22,556 nt of DNA from JAZGAE01 sp036475545. Lineage in GTDB: Bacteria; Pseudomonadota; Alphaproteobacteria; DATDPM01. Shown one piece after another: positions 15,959 to 22,556 of this stretch (the stretch's first letter is position 1; each line of letters begins with the position of its first letter). The stretch covers positions 1 to 22,556 of the forward strand of contig JAZGAE010000023.1 in the NCBI GenBank assembly GCA_036475545.1, read 5' to 3'. The notes beneath the pieces are model-generated. The model worked only from the letters and a program-made list of their open reading frames with translations. It did not search any database and was not told the DNA's origin. The position numbers and the translations under genes are program-made.

Positions 15959-16474
15959 GTGCATGTGAGCGTGTGGCATCGGCTTGACGGCGTCGCCCGC
16001 AGATTGCTGCCGTTCGCGACCACCATCCTGCTGGTGGTCCTCTCGGTAGTGCCGTTGCACCTCCCGGGCTTGGGGTCGGTGGCGCCGGCGCTTGCCTTGA
16101 TGGGCGTGTACTACTGGGCGATCTTTCGCCCCGATTTCTTGCCGGCGCCGGCGGTGTTCGCCGCCGGCCTGTTCCAGGACGTGCTTTCCGGCATGCCGCT
16201 GGGCGTGAACGCCCTCGCGTTCCTGGTGGCGTACGAGATCGTGTCGGCGCAGCGGCGGTTCTTTCTCGGCAAGTCCTTCATGGTGATGTGGTGGGGGTTC
16301 ATGCTGATCGCCGCGGGCGCCACGGCCGGGACGTGGCTCCTCGTGTCCGGGCTGTCTGGGGCTTTCCTCAGCCCGCGTCCCGTCGTCTTCCAGTTCCTGC
16401 TCACTCTCGCGCTCTTCCCCTGTCTCACTTGGCTTTTCATCCGCGCCCAGCGGGTGCTCCTGCAGCAGGGGTGA
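15959..16474 (+). CDS. mreD: Rod shape-determining membrane protein MreD
   Basis: MreD is an integral membrane subunit of the elongasome. The 171-residue product is strongly hydrophobic with about five membrane segments, for example TTILLVVLSVVPLHL, ALALMGVYYWAIF, NALAFLVAYEIV, WWGFMLIAAGATAGTWLLV and FLLTLALFPCLTWLFI. It has the family's central motif LFQDVLSGMPLGVNAL. The GTG start sits 3 bases after the mreC stop and 7 bases after the purine run AAGAGGGGGG. The PBP2 gene starts one base after its stop. Sequence similarity in this family is low, but topology, length and position leave little doubt. Confidence 0.95.
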   Translation: MHVSVWHRLDGVARRLLPFATTILLVVLSVVPLHLPGLGSVAPALALMGVYYWAIFRPDFLPAPAVFAAGLFQDVLSGMPLGVNALAFLVAYEIVSAQRRFFLGKSFMVMWWGFMLIAAGATAGTWLLVSGLSGAFLSPRPVVFQFLLTLALFPCLTWLFIRAQRVLLQQG

Positions 16475-16475
16475 G

Positions 16476-18356
16476 ATGCAGCGCGATTTCGTCCGCTACA
16501 AGGCATTCACCCGGCGCGCGGCGCTGCTCGGAGGCGGCCAGCTGGTGCTGGTCTCGGCCCTGGCGGGGCGCATGTACTACCTCCAGGTCCTCCAGTCCGA
16601 CCACTACGCCATGCTGGCCGACGAGAATCGGATCTCGCTCCGGCTTGTGCCGCCGGTTCGGGGGCACATCGTGGATCGGCACGGCCGGCCGATGGCGGTC
16701 AACCGGATCAATTACCGGGTCGTGATCGTTCCGGAGCAGACGCCGGACGTGGAGGGAACGCTCGACGCCTTCTCCGCCATCGTGCCGGTCGGCGACCACA
16801 GCCGCCAGCGGATCCTGCGCGAGATCTCCCGCAAGCGGCCCTTCGTTCCCGTCACCATCCACGAGAACCTGAATTGGGAGGAGGTCGCCCGCATCGAGGT
16901 CAACGCGCCGGACCTTCCGGGAGTCATGATCGACGTGGGCCAGACCCGGCATTACCCCCCCGTCGATAGCGTCGCCCACGTCCTGGGCTACGTGGCGCCG
17001 GTGGCCGAAAGCGAGTTGACCGGGAACCCGCTGCTCGAACTCCCGGGGTTCCGCATCGGCAAGAGCGGGATCGAGAAGACCTACGACCTCGCGCTCAGGG
17101 GCAAGGGGGGCACCAGCCAGGTCGAGGTCAACGCGGTTGGGCGCGTGATCCGCGAGATCAGCCGCGATCCGGGCCGTCCGGGACAGGATCTGGCGCTGAC
17201 CTTGGACCTGGAGCTGCAGAAATACGCGATCGAGCGGCTTGGGCCTGAAGCCGGCGCAGTGGTCGTGATCGACGTGCACGCCGGCGACATCCTCGCCATG
17301 GCCTCCACGCCCGGTTTCGATCCCAACGCCTTCAACCGGGGCTTGACCCAACGCCAATGGCGGCGGCTCGTCTCCGATCCGCGGGGTCCGCTCCACAACA
17401 AGGCGATCAGCGGACAGTACGCGCCGGGGTCCACCTTCAAGATGATGGTCGCGCTGGCGGGGCTGGAGAGCGGGATCGTGAGCCAGTATCACCGGGTCTT
17501 TTGCCGCGGCTACATCACTCTCGGCAACGCCCGGTTCCACTGCTGGAAGCGGGGCGGCCACGGCTGGATGAGCATGGTGCCGGGGATCACGCAGTCCTGC
17601 GACGTTTATTTCTACGACGTCGCGCGGCGCGTCGGCATCCACCGCATCGCGGACATGGCGACCCGTTTCGGTTACGGCAAGGCGCTCGGCATCGACCTCC
17701 CGGGCGAGAAGGACGGGCTGATGCCGACGGCCGAGTGGAAGCTGGCCACCATCGACGAACCCTGGCAGCAGGGCGAGACCCTGGTGACCGGCATCGGCCA
17801 GGGCTACGTGCTGGCCACGCCCCTGCAGCTGGCGACGGTTGAGGCGCGCCTCGTCAACGGCGGCCGCCTCGTGATCCCCCACCTGGCCCGCGACATCGTC
17901 AAGCCCGGCGAGGCGGCGCCCCGGCCGGAGCCCGAGTTCCCGGCGATCGAGGTCTCCGAGGCCTCGCTCGCGGTGGTGACGAAGGCCATGAAGGCGGTGG
18001 TCAACAGCCCCCGCGGGACCGCGTACCGCTCGAGGATTTCCGAGCCCGACATGGCCATGGGGGGCAAGACGGGGACCTCGCAGGTGCGCCGCATCACCAA
18101 GTCCGAGAGGCTGGCCGGCATCCGCAAGAACGAGGACAAGCCCTGGGAGGAGCGGGACCACGCGCTCTTCCTGGGCTACGCTCCGGTGGATGCCCCGCGC
18201 TACGCGGTCGCGGTGGTCGTCGAGCATGGCGGGGGCGGATCGAAAATGGCGGCCCCCATCGCCCGCGACGTGCTCTTGGAGACCCAGCGCCGCGCGCCCG
18301 CCGCCGCCCTCGCGAGGGTGCCCGGCCGGGCCCCGGTTTCGCGCGCGGAGGGCTGA
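16476..18356 (+). CDS. mrdA: Penicillin-binding protein 2 (elongasome transpeptidase)
   Basis: PBP2 cross-links peptidoglycan during rod elongation, working with RodA. The 626-residue class B PBP has a short cytosolic N-tail and a membrane anchor (about 13-30, LLGGGQLVLVSALAGRMYYL). The non-catalytic pedestal domain begins RLVPPVRGHIVDRHG. In the transpeptidase domain the active-site triads are S319-TFK (APGSTFKMMVAL), S374-C-D (QSCDVYFYDVARRVG) and K531-TG (GGKTGTSQV). S-x-D in the second motif is the normal PBP2 form. The gene is packed one base from mreD, and mrdB starts 4 bases after its stop with the ribosome site inside the mrdA end. pbpA is the same gene name in some species. Confidence 0.97.
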   Translation: MQRDFVRYKAFTRRAALLGGGQLVLVSALAGRMYYLQVLQSDHYAMLADENRISLRLVPPVRGHIVDRHGRPMAVNRINYRVVIVPEQTPDVEGTLDAFSAIVPVGDHSRQRILREISRKRPFVPVTIHENLNWEEVARIEVNAPDLPGVMIDVGQTRHYPPVDSVAHVLGYVAPVAESELTGNPLLELPGFRIGKSGIEKTYDLALRGKGGTSQVEVNAVGRVIREISRDPGRPGQDLALTLDLELQKYAIERLGPEAGAVVVIDVHAGDILAMASTPGFDPNAFNRGLTQRQWRRLVSDPRGPLHNKAISGQYAPGSTFKMMVALAGLESGIVSQYHRVFCRGYITLGNARFHCWKRGGHGWMSMVPGITQSCDVYFYDVARRVGIHRIADMATRFGYGKALGIDLPGEKDGLMPTAEWKLATIDEPWQQGETLVTGIGQGYVLATPLQLATVEARLVNGGRLVIPHLARDIVKPGEAAPRPEPEFPAIEVSEASLAVVTKAMKAVVNSPRGTAYRSRISEPDMAMGGKTGTSQVRRITKSERLAGIRKNEDKPWEERDHALFLGYAPVDAPRYAVAVVVEHGGGGSKMAAPIARDVLLETQRRAPAAALARVPGRAPVSRAEG

Positions 18357-18360
18357 GGCC

Positions 18361-19509
18361 GTGGTGTTCCTGGCGCGGGATCGGCCGCGGATGAAGGTGC
18401 TGGACAAGGTCCGGGACCTGAACTGGCTGCTGGTCCTGTTGCTGGCCGTGATCGCCAGCATCGGCTTCGCCATGCTCTATTCGGCGGCGAACGGGAGCTT
18501 CGAGCCCTGGGCCGCGCGGCAGATGGTCAGGTTCGGCATCGGCGCCGTCGCCATGCTGATCGTGGCGCTCATAGACATCCGGCTGTGGCTGCGCTACGCC
18601 TACCTCGCCTACTTCGCTTCGCTCGCGCTGCTCGGCTCGGTCGAGGTGATCGGGACGACCGGCATGGGGGCGCAGCGCTGGATCGACCTCGGCCCCGTCA
18701 ACGTCCAGCCCTCCGAGCTCATGAAGCTGACGATGGTGCTGGCGCTGGCCCGCTACTTCCACGGCCTCACTCTCGAGCATATTGCCCGTCCGACCTACCT
18801 GGTGGTGCCGCTGGTGCTGGTGATCGCGCCGGCGGCGCTGGTGCTGCGCCAGCCCGACCTCGGCACCGCCGCGCTGCTGGTGCTCATCGGCGGCGCGTTG
18901 TTCTTCCTCGCCGGCGTCCGGCTGTGGAAGTTCGCCGTCGTGTTCGTGGGCTCGCTCGTCGCCGTGCCGATCGCGTGGCAGTTCCTGCGCGACTATCAGA
19001 AGACGCGGATCCTGACCTTCCTCGACCCCGAGAGCGACCCCCTGGGCGCGGGCTACCACATCCTGCAATCCAAGATCGCGCTCGGCTCCGGCGGCGTCCT
19101 TGGCAAGGGCTTCCTCCAGGGGACCCAGAGCCACCTCAACTTCCTGCCCGAGAAGCAGACCGACTTCATCTTCACCATGCTGGCCGAGGAGTTCGGCATC
19201 GCCGGCGGGTTCGTGCTGGTCGGGCTCTACCTGTTGGTGGTGGCCTACGGGCTGTCGATCGCGCTGCGCTGCCGCCACCAGTTCGGGCGGTTGCTGGCGA
19301 TGGGGCTGACCATGGCCTTCTTCCTGAGCGTGTTCCTGAACATCGCCATGGTGATGGGGCTGATCCCGGTGGTCGGGATGCCGCTGCCGCTGATTTCCTA
19401 CGGCGGCACGGCGATGCTGACGACCCTCATCGGCTTCGGGCTGGTGATCGGCGTCTACATTCACCGCGACCTGCACATCGGCCGCCGCTGGTTCGTCGAG
19501 CAGGGCTGA
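18361..19509 (+). CDS. mrdB: RodA, SEDS peptidoglycan polymerase
   Basis: RodA polymerises lipid II into glycan strands in the elongasome. The protein has about ten membrane segments and SEDS-family motifs: RWIDLGPVNVQPSELMKL, RQPDLGTAALL, TFLDPESDPLGAGYHILQSK, GTQSHLNFLPEKQTDFIF and GMPLPLISYGGTAML. I choose the GTG at 18361 (382 residues) because GGAGGG lies 8 bases upstream within mrdA. The ATG at 18391 (372 residues, MKVLDKVRDLNW) is the other reasonable start but has no good ribosome site. It is the last gene of the mre operon. Confidence 0.96.
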   Translation: MVFLARDRPRMKVLDKVRDLNWLLVLLLAVIASIGFAMLYSAANGSFEPWAARQMVRFGIGAVAMLIVALIDIRLWLRYAYLAYFASLALLGSVEVIGTTGMGAQRWIDLGPVNVQPSELMKLTMVLALARYFHGLTLEHIARPTYLVVPLVLVIAPAALVLRQPDLGTAALLVLIGGALFFLAGVRLWKFAVVFVGSLVAVPIAWQFLRDYQKTRILTFLDPESDPLGAGYHILQSKIALGSGGVLGKGFLQGTQSHLNFLPEKQTDFIFTMLAEEFGIAGGFVLVGLYLLVVAYGLSIALRCRHQFGRLLAMGLTMAFFLSVFLNIAMVMGLIPVVGMPLPLISYGGTAMLTTLIGFGLVIGVYIHRDLHIGRRWFVEQG

Positions 19510-19530
19510 AGGCGCGCCGGGCCCCCCGTA

Positions 19531-19559
19531 TCGACAAACGGGACTCCCTTTGCTATATG
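19531..19559 (+). promoter_or_regulatory. Promoter of the tRNA-Lys gene
   Basis: TCGACA (19531-19536, five of six matches to TTGACA) and TATATG (19554-19559) are exactly 17 bases apart. Transcription would start near 19566, about 17 bases before the tRNA. A perfect 7-bp inverted repeat GCGCTCG/CGAGCGC (19559-19577) spans the predicted start and could also end read-through from mrdB. Confidence 0.6.
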
Positions 19560-19582
19560 CGCTCGTGACGCGAGCGCTTCGC

Positions 19583-19658
<76 letters not shown>

Positions 19659-19665
19659 ATCTTTT

Positions 19666-19705
19666 CAAGGGCTTGGCCGGAAACGGCTAGGCCCTTGGTC
19701 TTTCA
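19666..19705 (+). terminator. Terminator after tRNA-Lys
   Basis: A continuous 14-bp stem (19666-19679 with 19684-19697, two G-T pairs) is closed by a GAAA tetraloop, and GTCTTTC follows. CTTTT precedes it, so it may act in both directions. It ends the tRNA transcript and any read-through from the mre operon. Confidence 0.75.
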
Positions 19706-19743
19706 AAGGTAACGGCGGAGGTAACGGCGCGCTTGGTAAGGAA

Positions 19744-19759
19744 AGCCCCGATCCGGGCT
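19744..19759 (-). terminator. Possible weak terminator of the minus-strand accessory genes
   Basis: On the minus strand AGCCC pairs with GGGCT around a 6-base loop, followed by TTCCTT, just 5 bases beyond the stop of the 68-residue gene. The stem is short. Confidence 0.35.
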
Positions 19760-19764
19760 AGCCC

Positions 19765-19971
19765 TCAATGAACCGCCTCGCCATCGCCGGGCGGCCGCTC
19801 GTCGAGCAGCTCCTTCGCCGCCCTCACGATCCCAATCCACACCGCACGCCCCTCCATGTCGCCGGGCGCTAGCGGCTCGCTGGCCCGCATCGCGGCATGA
19901 ATAGTCGCGTCCTCGCCGTGCTGCTTAATCAGGGCCTGGGCAGCGCGGTAGATGTCGAGATCGGAGGTCAC
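19765..19971 (-). CDS. Small alphaproteobacterial protein of unknown function (DIYRAA family, intact copy)
   Basis: A 68-residue soluble protein with a GTG start beginning 5 bases after the stop of the upstream 435-residue gene, suggesting one transcript. The pattern DIYRAAQALIKQHGEDA, then IHAAMRAS, LAPGDMEGRAVW and an amphipathic helix IVRAAKELL is one I recall as frequent, uncharacterised short ORFs in alphaproteobacterial genomes; this is memory, not a search. It looks mainly helical with no membrane segment. Two degraded relatives lie nearby on the same strand (22202-22306 and 21550-21627), so the family is repetitive here. No function is assigned. No good ribosome site is visible, consistent with coupling to the gene upstream. 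Confidence 0.7.
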   Translation of the reverse strand: MTSDLDIYRAAQALIKQHGEDATIHAAMRASEPLAPGDMEGRAVWIGIVRAAKELLDERPPGDGEAVH

Positions 19972-19976
19972 GTCCG

Positions 19977-21284
19977 CTATTCGATATCCACGTGTTCCAG
20001 AGTGATTTGGAAAAGACCCAGCGTGTTGATAACGTTTTTTATGCGACCCTTGAACGTGATCGTCTGGCCCTTATGAAGATATCTCCCCATTCCAGGCGGA
20101 ACATCGAAATAAACGTCCTGCACGCCCGTATTGTCCATGTCGACCATGACTTCCATGTCGTCGCTAATCCATTTGGTCTCCATGTCCACCACGATGCCGG
20201 TCCACAAAACGGTTCTGCCCTTAAGGTATGCTGCCCAGCTATCGAACTGTACTTCCGTCAGGCTCTGCGCGTAGCGCTCCATTTCCTCGTAACGACTCGC
20301 GTAGCGGTTAACATCCTCATAGGTCCCCTGCTTTGGGGCTAGCGCAGCCTCTGCCTGGTCTGCGGGCGATTCCCTGGCTTCCCTGCCGCTAGATGGGATC
20401 ACTTTCTCAAGAGCCTCTCGCTCCGGCATAGTCCTCATCGCCTTTTCCTCGATGGCATAAGCAAAAAGCAATTCAGTGATTTGTCCATCTACAGTAAGCC
20501 CAGCATTGCGCTGGTATGCCTTCACCGCTGCAACCGTCCGCTCACCAAGGATGCCATCGGCGGGACCAGGATCGTAGCCCAGTTCGGCTAGCAGTTCCTG
20601 CATGAGCCGCACAAATCCCGTTTGCAGTGGTTCCTCTTTGGCCGTGCCATAGTCGGCTGTGAGCGGAGCGTCATCTGTTCCCGGCTCGACCTCGCCGATG
20701 TCAGCGGGTGCGGACGTGGGGGGCCCGCCATTGGATTTACCGGCACTATTCCAAATCGTGTAGGCAACGAGCCCGAAGGCACTAGCAACTATCAGTACTA
20801 AGAGAGCGCCGACGAAATTTGTCCCGTGTGAGCGCTTCGCAGTCGGCGTTTCATCCGTTCCACGCGCCGAAGACACGCTTTGCGGCTCAGTGGGCTGTCC
20901 CCCTGCCGCTTTGGCTACGGCCCCGAGATTCGGGGCTTCATGCTCCCTTACGGACGGAGATGGAACGGCCCCACCCTCAGCTGTGAGCCTATTTATTTCG
21001 CGGTCGGGAGCTTTGGCTGGCGCTTGTGACTGTCTGCAATACCGGCAAATCGTTGCTTCGGCTCTTATGACTTCCGCGCAGTAGATGCACTTCTTGGATG
21101 CCCCTTCGGCAATCTGTTTGAATTCGAGATTTTTGACGTCGCGTCCGGCCACCAAAACATGCACGAGCGCGACGGGCCAGATTAGAAAGCCATAGAAAAA
21201 CCATGCCAAACCGGATCGACCCTTACTACGAGCGATAAGGGCGACTACGATGCCTAGAAAGACCCAAAAGAGGAAAAACTCCAT
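19977..21284 (-). CDS. Multi-domain membrane protein: zinc ribbon, peptidoglycan-binding and OB-like domains
   Basis: The 435-residue product reads as follows. Two N-terminal membrane segments (about 2-18 and 25-46). A zinc ribbon with C66-x2-C69-x10-C80-x2-C83 (KKCIYCAEVIRAEATICRYC). A polar Pro/Ala-rich linker. A third membrane segment (157-178, VGALLVLIVASAFGLVAYTI). A PG_binding_1-type fold (about 222-274, LLAELGYDPGPADGILGERT). A charged helix (322-345). A C-terminal beta-rich part (about 355-435, with GQTITFKGRIKNVIN) resembling OB-fold domains. The ATG at 21284 has CAAGG 7 bases upstream; an ORF start 32 codons earlier lacks such support. The gene is visibly AT-richer than its neighbours, suggesting transfer. 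No function can be named; sensing or binding at the cell wall is a guess from the domains. Confidence 0.8.
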   Translation of the reverse strand: MEFFLFWVFLGIVVALIARSKGRSGLAWFFYGFLIWPVALVHVLVAGRDVKNLEFKQIAEGASKKCIYCAEVIRAEATICRYCRQSQAPAKAPDREINRLTAEGGAVPSPSVREHEAPNLGAVAKAAGGQPTEPQSVSSARGTDETPTAKRSHGTNFVGALLVLIVASAFGLVAYTIWNSAGKSNGGPPTSAPADIGEVEPGTDDAPLTADYGTAKEEPLQTGFVRLMQELLAELGYDPGPADGILGERTVAAVKAYQRNAGLTVDGQITELLFAYAIEEKAMRTMPEREALEKVIPSSGREARESPADQAEAALAPKQGTYEDVNRYASRYEEMERYAQSLTEVQFDSWAAYLKGRTVLWTGIVVDMETKWISDDMEVMVDMDNTGVQDVYFDVPPGMGRYLHKGQTITFKGRIKNVINTLGLFQITLEHVDIE

Positions 21285-21307
21285 TGCTGAGCCTTGGCAC
21301 GGTCCCA

Positions 21308-21332
21308 GCAGCAACTCCCGTTGCTGCCTTTT
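21308..21332 (+). terminator. Perfect hairpin with T run, plus-strand terminator shape
   Basis: GCAGCAAC (21308-21315) and GTTGCTGC (21320-21327) form an 8-bp perfect stem with a TCCC loop, followed by CTTTT. No plus-strand gene lies upstream within 1.6 kb. On the minus strand it lies in the leader of the 435-residue gene, 24 bases before the ATG, where it might affect translation or message stability. Confidence 0.5.
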
Positions 21333-21549
21333 GCGAGGAGGAGATCCTCTCAAATAATTGTAGCAGTCGCAGGTTGCCAAGTCGATTTTAGGCGCGGGGT
21401 TGCGACAGTCATTGGGCTAACTGCCAGGCAAACCAGGAAGATCCGTTGGAAGTCCCGCCCGCCGCGCTGGTGCGCGAGAGGGCATAGGGATGGGGTAGGC
21501 GCCTGCCGACCGCCCCACCCGTCTATGGGCATTTTACGGGGCCGCTGAC

Positions 21550-21627
21550 TCAAACGGTGCCGAAGCGCGGCTTCAGCCCCGCCTTCCGGCCCTCCATGTC
21601 GCCGGGCGCGGCCAGCGCGTCGGCCCG
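21550..21627 (-). pseudogene. Remnant of the small DIYRAA-type ORF (third copy)
   Basis: In one frame the minus strand reads RADALAAPGDMEGR (21586-21627), matching RASEPLAPGDMEGR of the intact copy. Twenty bases are identical (21590-21609 and 19850-19869). The N-terminal DIYRAA part is absent, and downstream the frame diverges and stops at 21550. It lies about 80 bp downstream of the DCC-type gene. It is too short to be functional by itself. Confidence 0.6.
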
Positions 21628-21706
21628 CTCGCACTCGCCGCCGGCCCGCGGGCCCCGCACGCCCGTGGCAAAGCGGACCGGGCCCGCTGGTCCGCGATTG
21701 CTTTCC

Positions 21707-22189
21707 TTAGAAGCGGTCGTTTCCCTCGACGCCCAAGTTGTTGATCTTGGTCTTGCCCATCGCCTTCAGGAGAAGGTTTCGACACGTCCTCAGGCCGGGA
21801 TAGAGGACATGCGACACCGTCTTGGACCGAAAAACGTAATGGGTGAGCTTGTTGAAGAGGTCGGACCGGCTGCCGACGAGCGCGAGGGCATGGATCGCGT
21901 CGCTGCCGTAATGAAGCTGTCCGCCCAGCTTCACGACCATCCCTTGGTCGATGTCGAGCCCGGCCTCGGTGATCTCCTCCATCACGGCGCTCGCCTCGCG
22001 CGCATTGACGAGGCGCAGCCTGCCGACGGACCGGGGAACGCGCACGGAACGGCAGTAGGTGTCGCAAGCGGGGCATTGCCAGTCGTAGACCAGCAGGATC
22101 TCGTCGGCCTCACCGGCGGGGTGACGCTCGCGGTCACCGGCGGCGGGGGCGACAGGGCGGGCAGAGGTCGTGTTCATGCGGTCCGCCAT
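21707..22189 (-). CDS. DCC/DUF393-type thiol-disulfide oxidoreductase-like protein
   Basis: The 160-residue protein matches the DCC1/DUF393 family, small thioredoxin-fold proteins of unclear role. LLVYDWQCPACDTYC (32-46) contains the family's 'YDG.CP.C' motif with Trp in place of the usual Gly and cysteines at 39, 42 and 46. The family's later features follow: a strand LRLVNAREA, a central GMVVKLGGQLHYGSDAIHAL, and a basic helix VLYPGLRTCRNLLLKAMGK. Residues 1-28 form a polar extension. The ATG has GGGAG 7 bases upstream. Remnants of the DIYRAA ORF lie on both sides. A redox role is inferred from the motif only. Confidence 0.8.
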   Translation of the reverse strand: MADRMNTTSARPVAPAAGDRERHPAGEADEILLVYDWQCPACDTYCRSVRVPRSVGRLRLVNAREASAVMEEITEAGLDIDQGMVVKLGGQLHYGSDAIHALALVGSRSDLFNKLTHYVFRSKTVSHVLYPGLRTCRNLLLKAMGKTKINNLGVEGNDRF

Positions 22190-22201
22190 CTTGCTCCCGT
22201 G

Positions 22202-22306
22202 ATCGCCCGGCCGCTAGCGGCTCATCGGCCCGATGGCGCCGTAGATGGGCGCGTCCGGGCCACGCTACTGGATCAGGAGCTTGGCGGCGCGGTATATATC
22301 GCTCTC
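22202..22306 (-). pseudogene. Degraded copy of the small DIYRAA-type ORF (second copy)
   Basis: The minus strand reads ESDIYRRAKLLIQ, stop, RGPDAPIYGAIGPMSR, stop, RPGD, aligning without gaps to the intact copy from its DIYRAA to its PGD. Both TAG stops (minus-strand codons at 22265-22267 and 22214-22216) are in frame and no start codon precedes it. It ends 13 bases before the start of the DCC-type gene. Confidence 0.7.
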
Positions 22307-22412
22307 GGCACGTGTTGCCCGGCCGCCGAATCGATTTTCGGTTTCCTACTGAGCGAATCGGCGCGCGGGGAAGTTTTCATTAAACGGTTCGATGCTTGGT
22401 TGAATCGATTAA

Positions 22413-22556
22413 ATGACGCCGGGGATTCAATTCAATCGCCCATACCTGTCGGGGCGCGAGCAAACATATTTGCTCGATGTCCTCGCAAGCCGCGAGCTCG
22501 CCGGCAGTGGCCAATATTCGTCGAAATGCGAGGAATGGCTCAAGCTGCATACCGGT
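22413..22556 (+). CDS. WecE/RffA-type dTDP-sugar aminotransferase, N-terminal part (3' end outside window)
   Basis: Forty-eight codons are visible from an ATG that is directly preceded by an in-frame TAA. FNRPYLSGREQTYLLDVLAS, then GSGQYSSKCEEWLKLHTG, matches the N-terminus of WecE/RffA (dTDP-4-amino-4,6-dideoxygalactose transaminase; 'FN.P...G.E..Y......G.L.G.G.FT..C...LE'). These PLP enzymes of the DegT/DnrJ/EryC1/StrS class make amino sugars for surface polysaccharides. No good ribosome site is seen and the upstream 40 bases are AT-rich. It probably opens a polysaccharide gene cluster. The PLP lysine lies beyond the window, so the exact substrate is unsettled. Confidence 0.75.
   Translation, partial: MTPGIQFNRPYLSGREQTYLLDVLASRELAGSGQYSSKCEEWLKLHTG

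Larger units (their letters stand above)
21285..21706. other. 422-bp stretch without an intact gene
   Basis: It holds the 5' leader of the 435-residue gene, a perfect hairpin with a T run (21308-21332) and a remnant of the small DIYRAA-type ORF (21550-21627). The part between about 21335 and 21545 shows no convincing gene, RNA or repeat. Confidence 0.6.

Noticed and set aside
16437..18473. A 678-codon open frame on the minus strand opposite mrdA
   Set aside because: Antisense shadow of a clear PBP2 gene with low-complexity composition; no independent start signal or domain.
21350..21634. 94-residue minus-strand frame
   Set aside because: Arg/Gly-rich, no family features, and it crosses the ORF remnant in another frame.
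19659..22556. A second copy of the tRNA-Lys 3' end marking an island boundary
   Set aside because: I searched by eye for GGTTCGAATCCCCG and found none; only the short GGTAACGGCG doubling is present.

Overview
The window is a GC-rich stretch of an alphaproteobacterial chromosome. Gene content and order (mrp, hflK-hflC-DUF2065, degP, serB/miaA, ilvB-ilvN-ilvC, leuA, mreB-mreC-mreD-mrdA-mrdB) most resemble the Rhodospirillales, from memory of that synteny. The assignment rests on gene order, protein style and codon use, not on a marker gene.

Region 1 (1-6200) deals with phospholipid salvage, Fe-S carriage and envelope proteostasis. It has the 3' end of a glycerophosphodiester phosphodiesterase, a convergent Mrp/ApbC carrier, then hflK-hflC with a small DUF2065 membrane protein, and a Do-type periplasmic protease. 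HflKC scaffolds inner-membrane proteolysis and DegP handles periplasmic misfolding. The two convergent gene junctions here (493-587 and 6014-6214) carry related copies of one intergenic repeat.

Region 2 (6200-13860) is amino-acid metabolism. serB and miaA diverge with overlapping start codons. They are followed by ilvB, ilvN and ilvC (valine/isoleucine pathway) and leuA (leucine branch). A perfect 21-bp tandem duplication sits at the ilvB ribosome-binding site. IlvC has an acidic cofactor loop unlike ordinary NADPH enzymes. The 520-bp leuA upstream region holds a plausible promoter, a leucine-rich leader ORF and mutually exclusive hairpins that look like an attenuator.

Region 3 (13974-19700) is the rod-shape elongasome operon mreB-mreC-mreD-mrdA(PBP2)-mrdB(RodA), with near-zero gene spacing from mreC onward. 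A tRNA-Lys(CUU) follows with its own promoter and a strong hairpin terminator.

Region 4 (19700-22556) is accessory and partly AT-richer. It holds a 435-residue membrane protein with an unusual domain string (membrane segments, zinc ribbon, membrane segment, peptidoglycan-binding fold, OB-like domain), a DCC-type (DUF393) thiol oxidoreductase-like protein, and three copies of one small alphaproteobacterial ORF: one intact, one with two stops, one reduced to its middle. At the right edge begins a WecE/RffA-type sugar aminotransferase, probably the first gene of a surface-polysaccharide locus. This region and the leuA leader are the least ordinary parts of the window.
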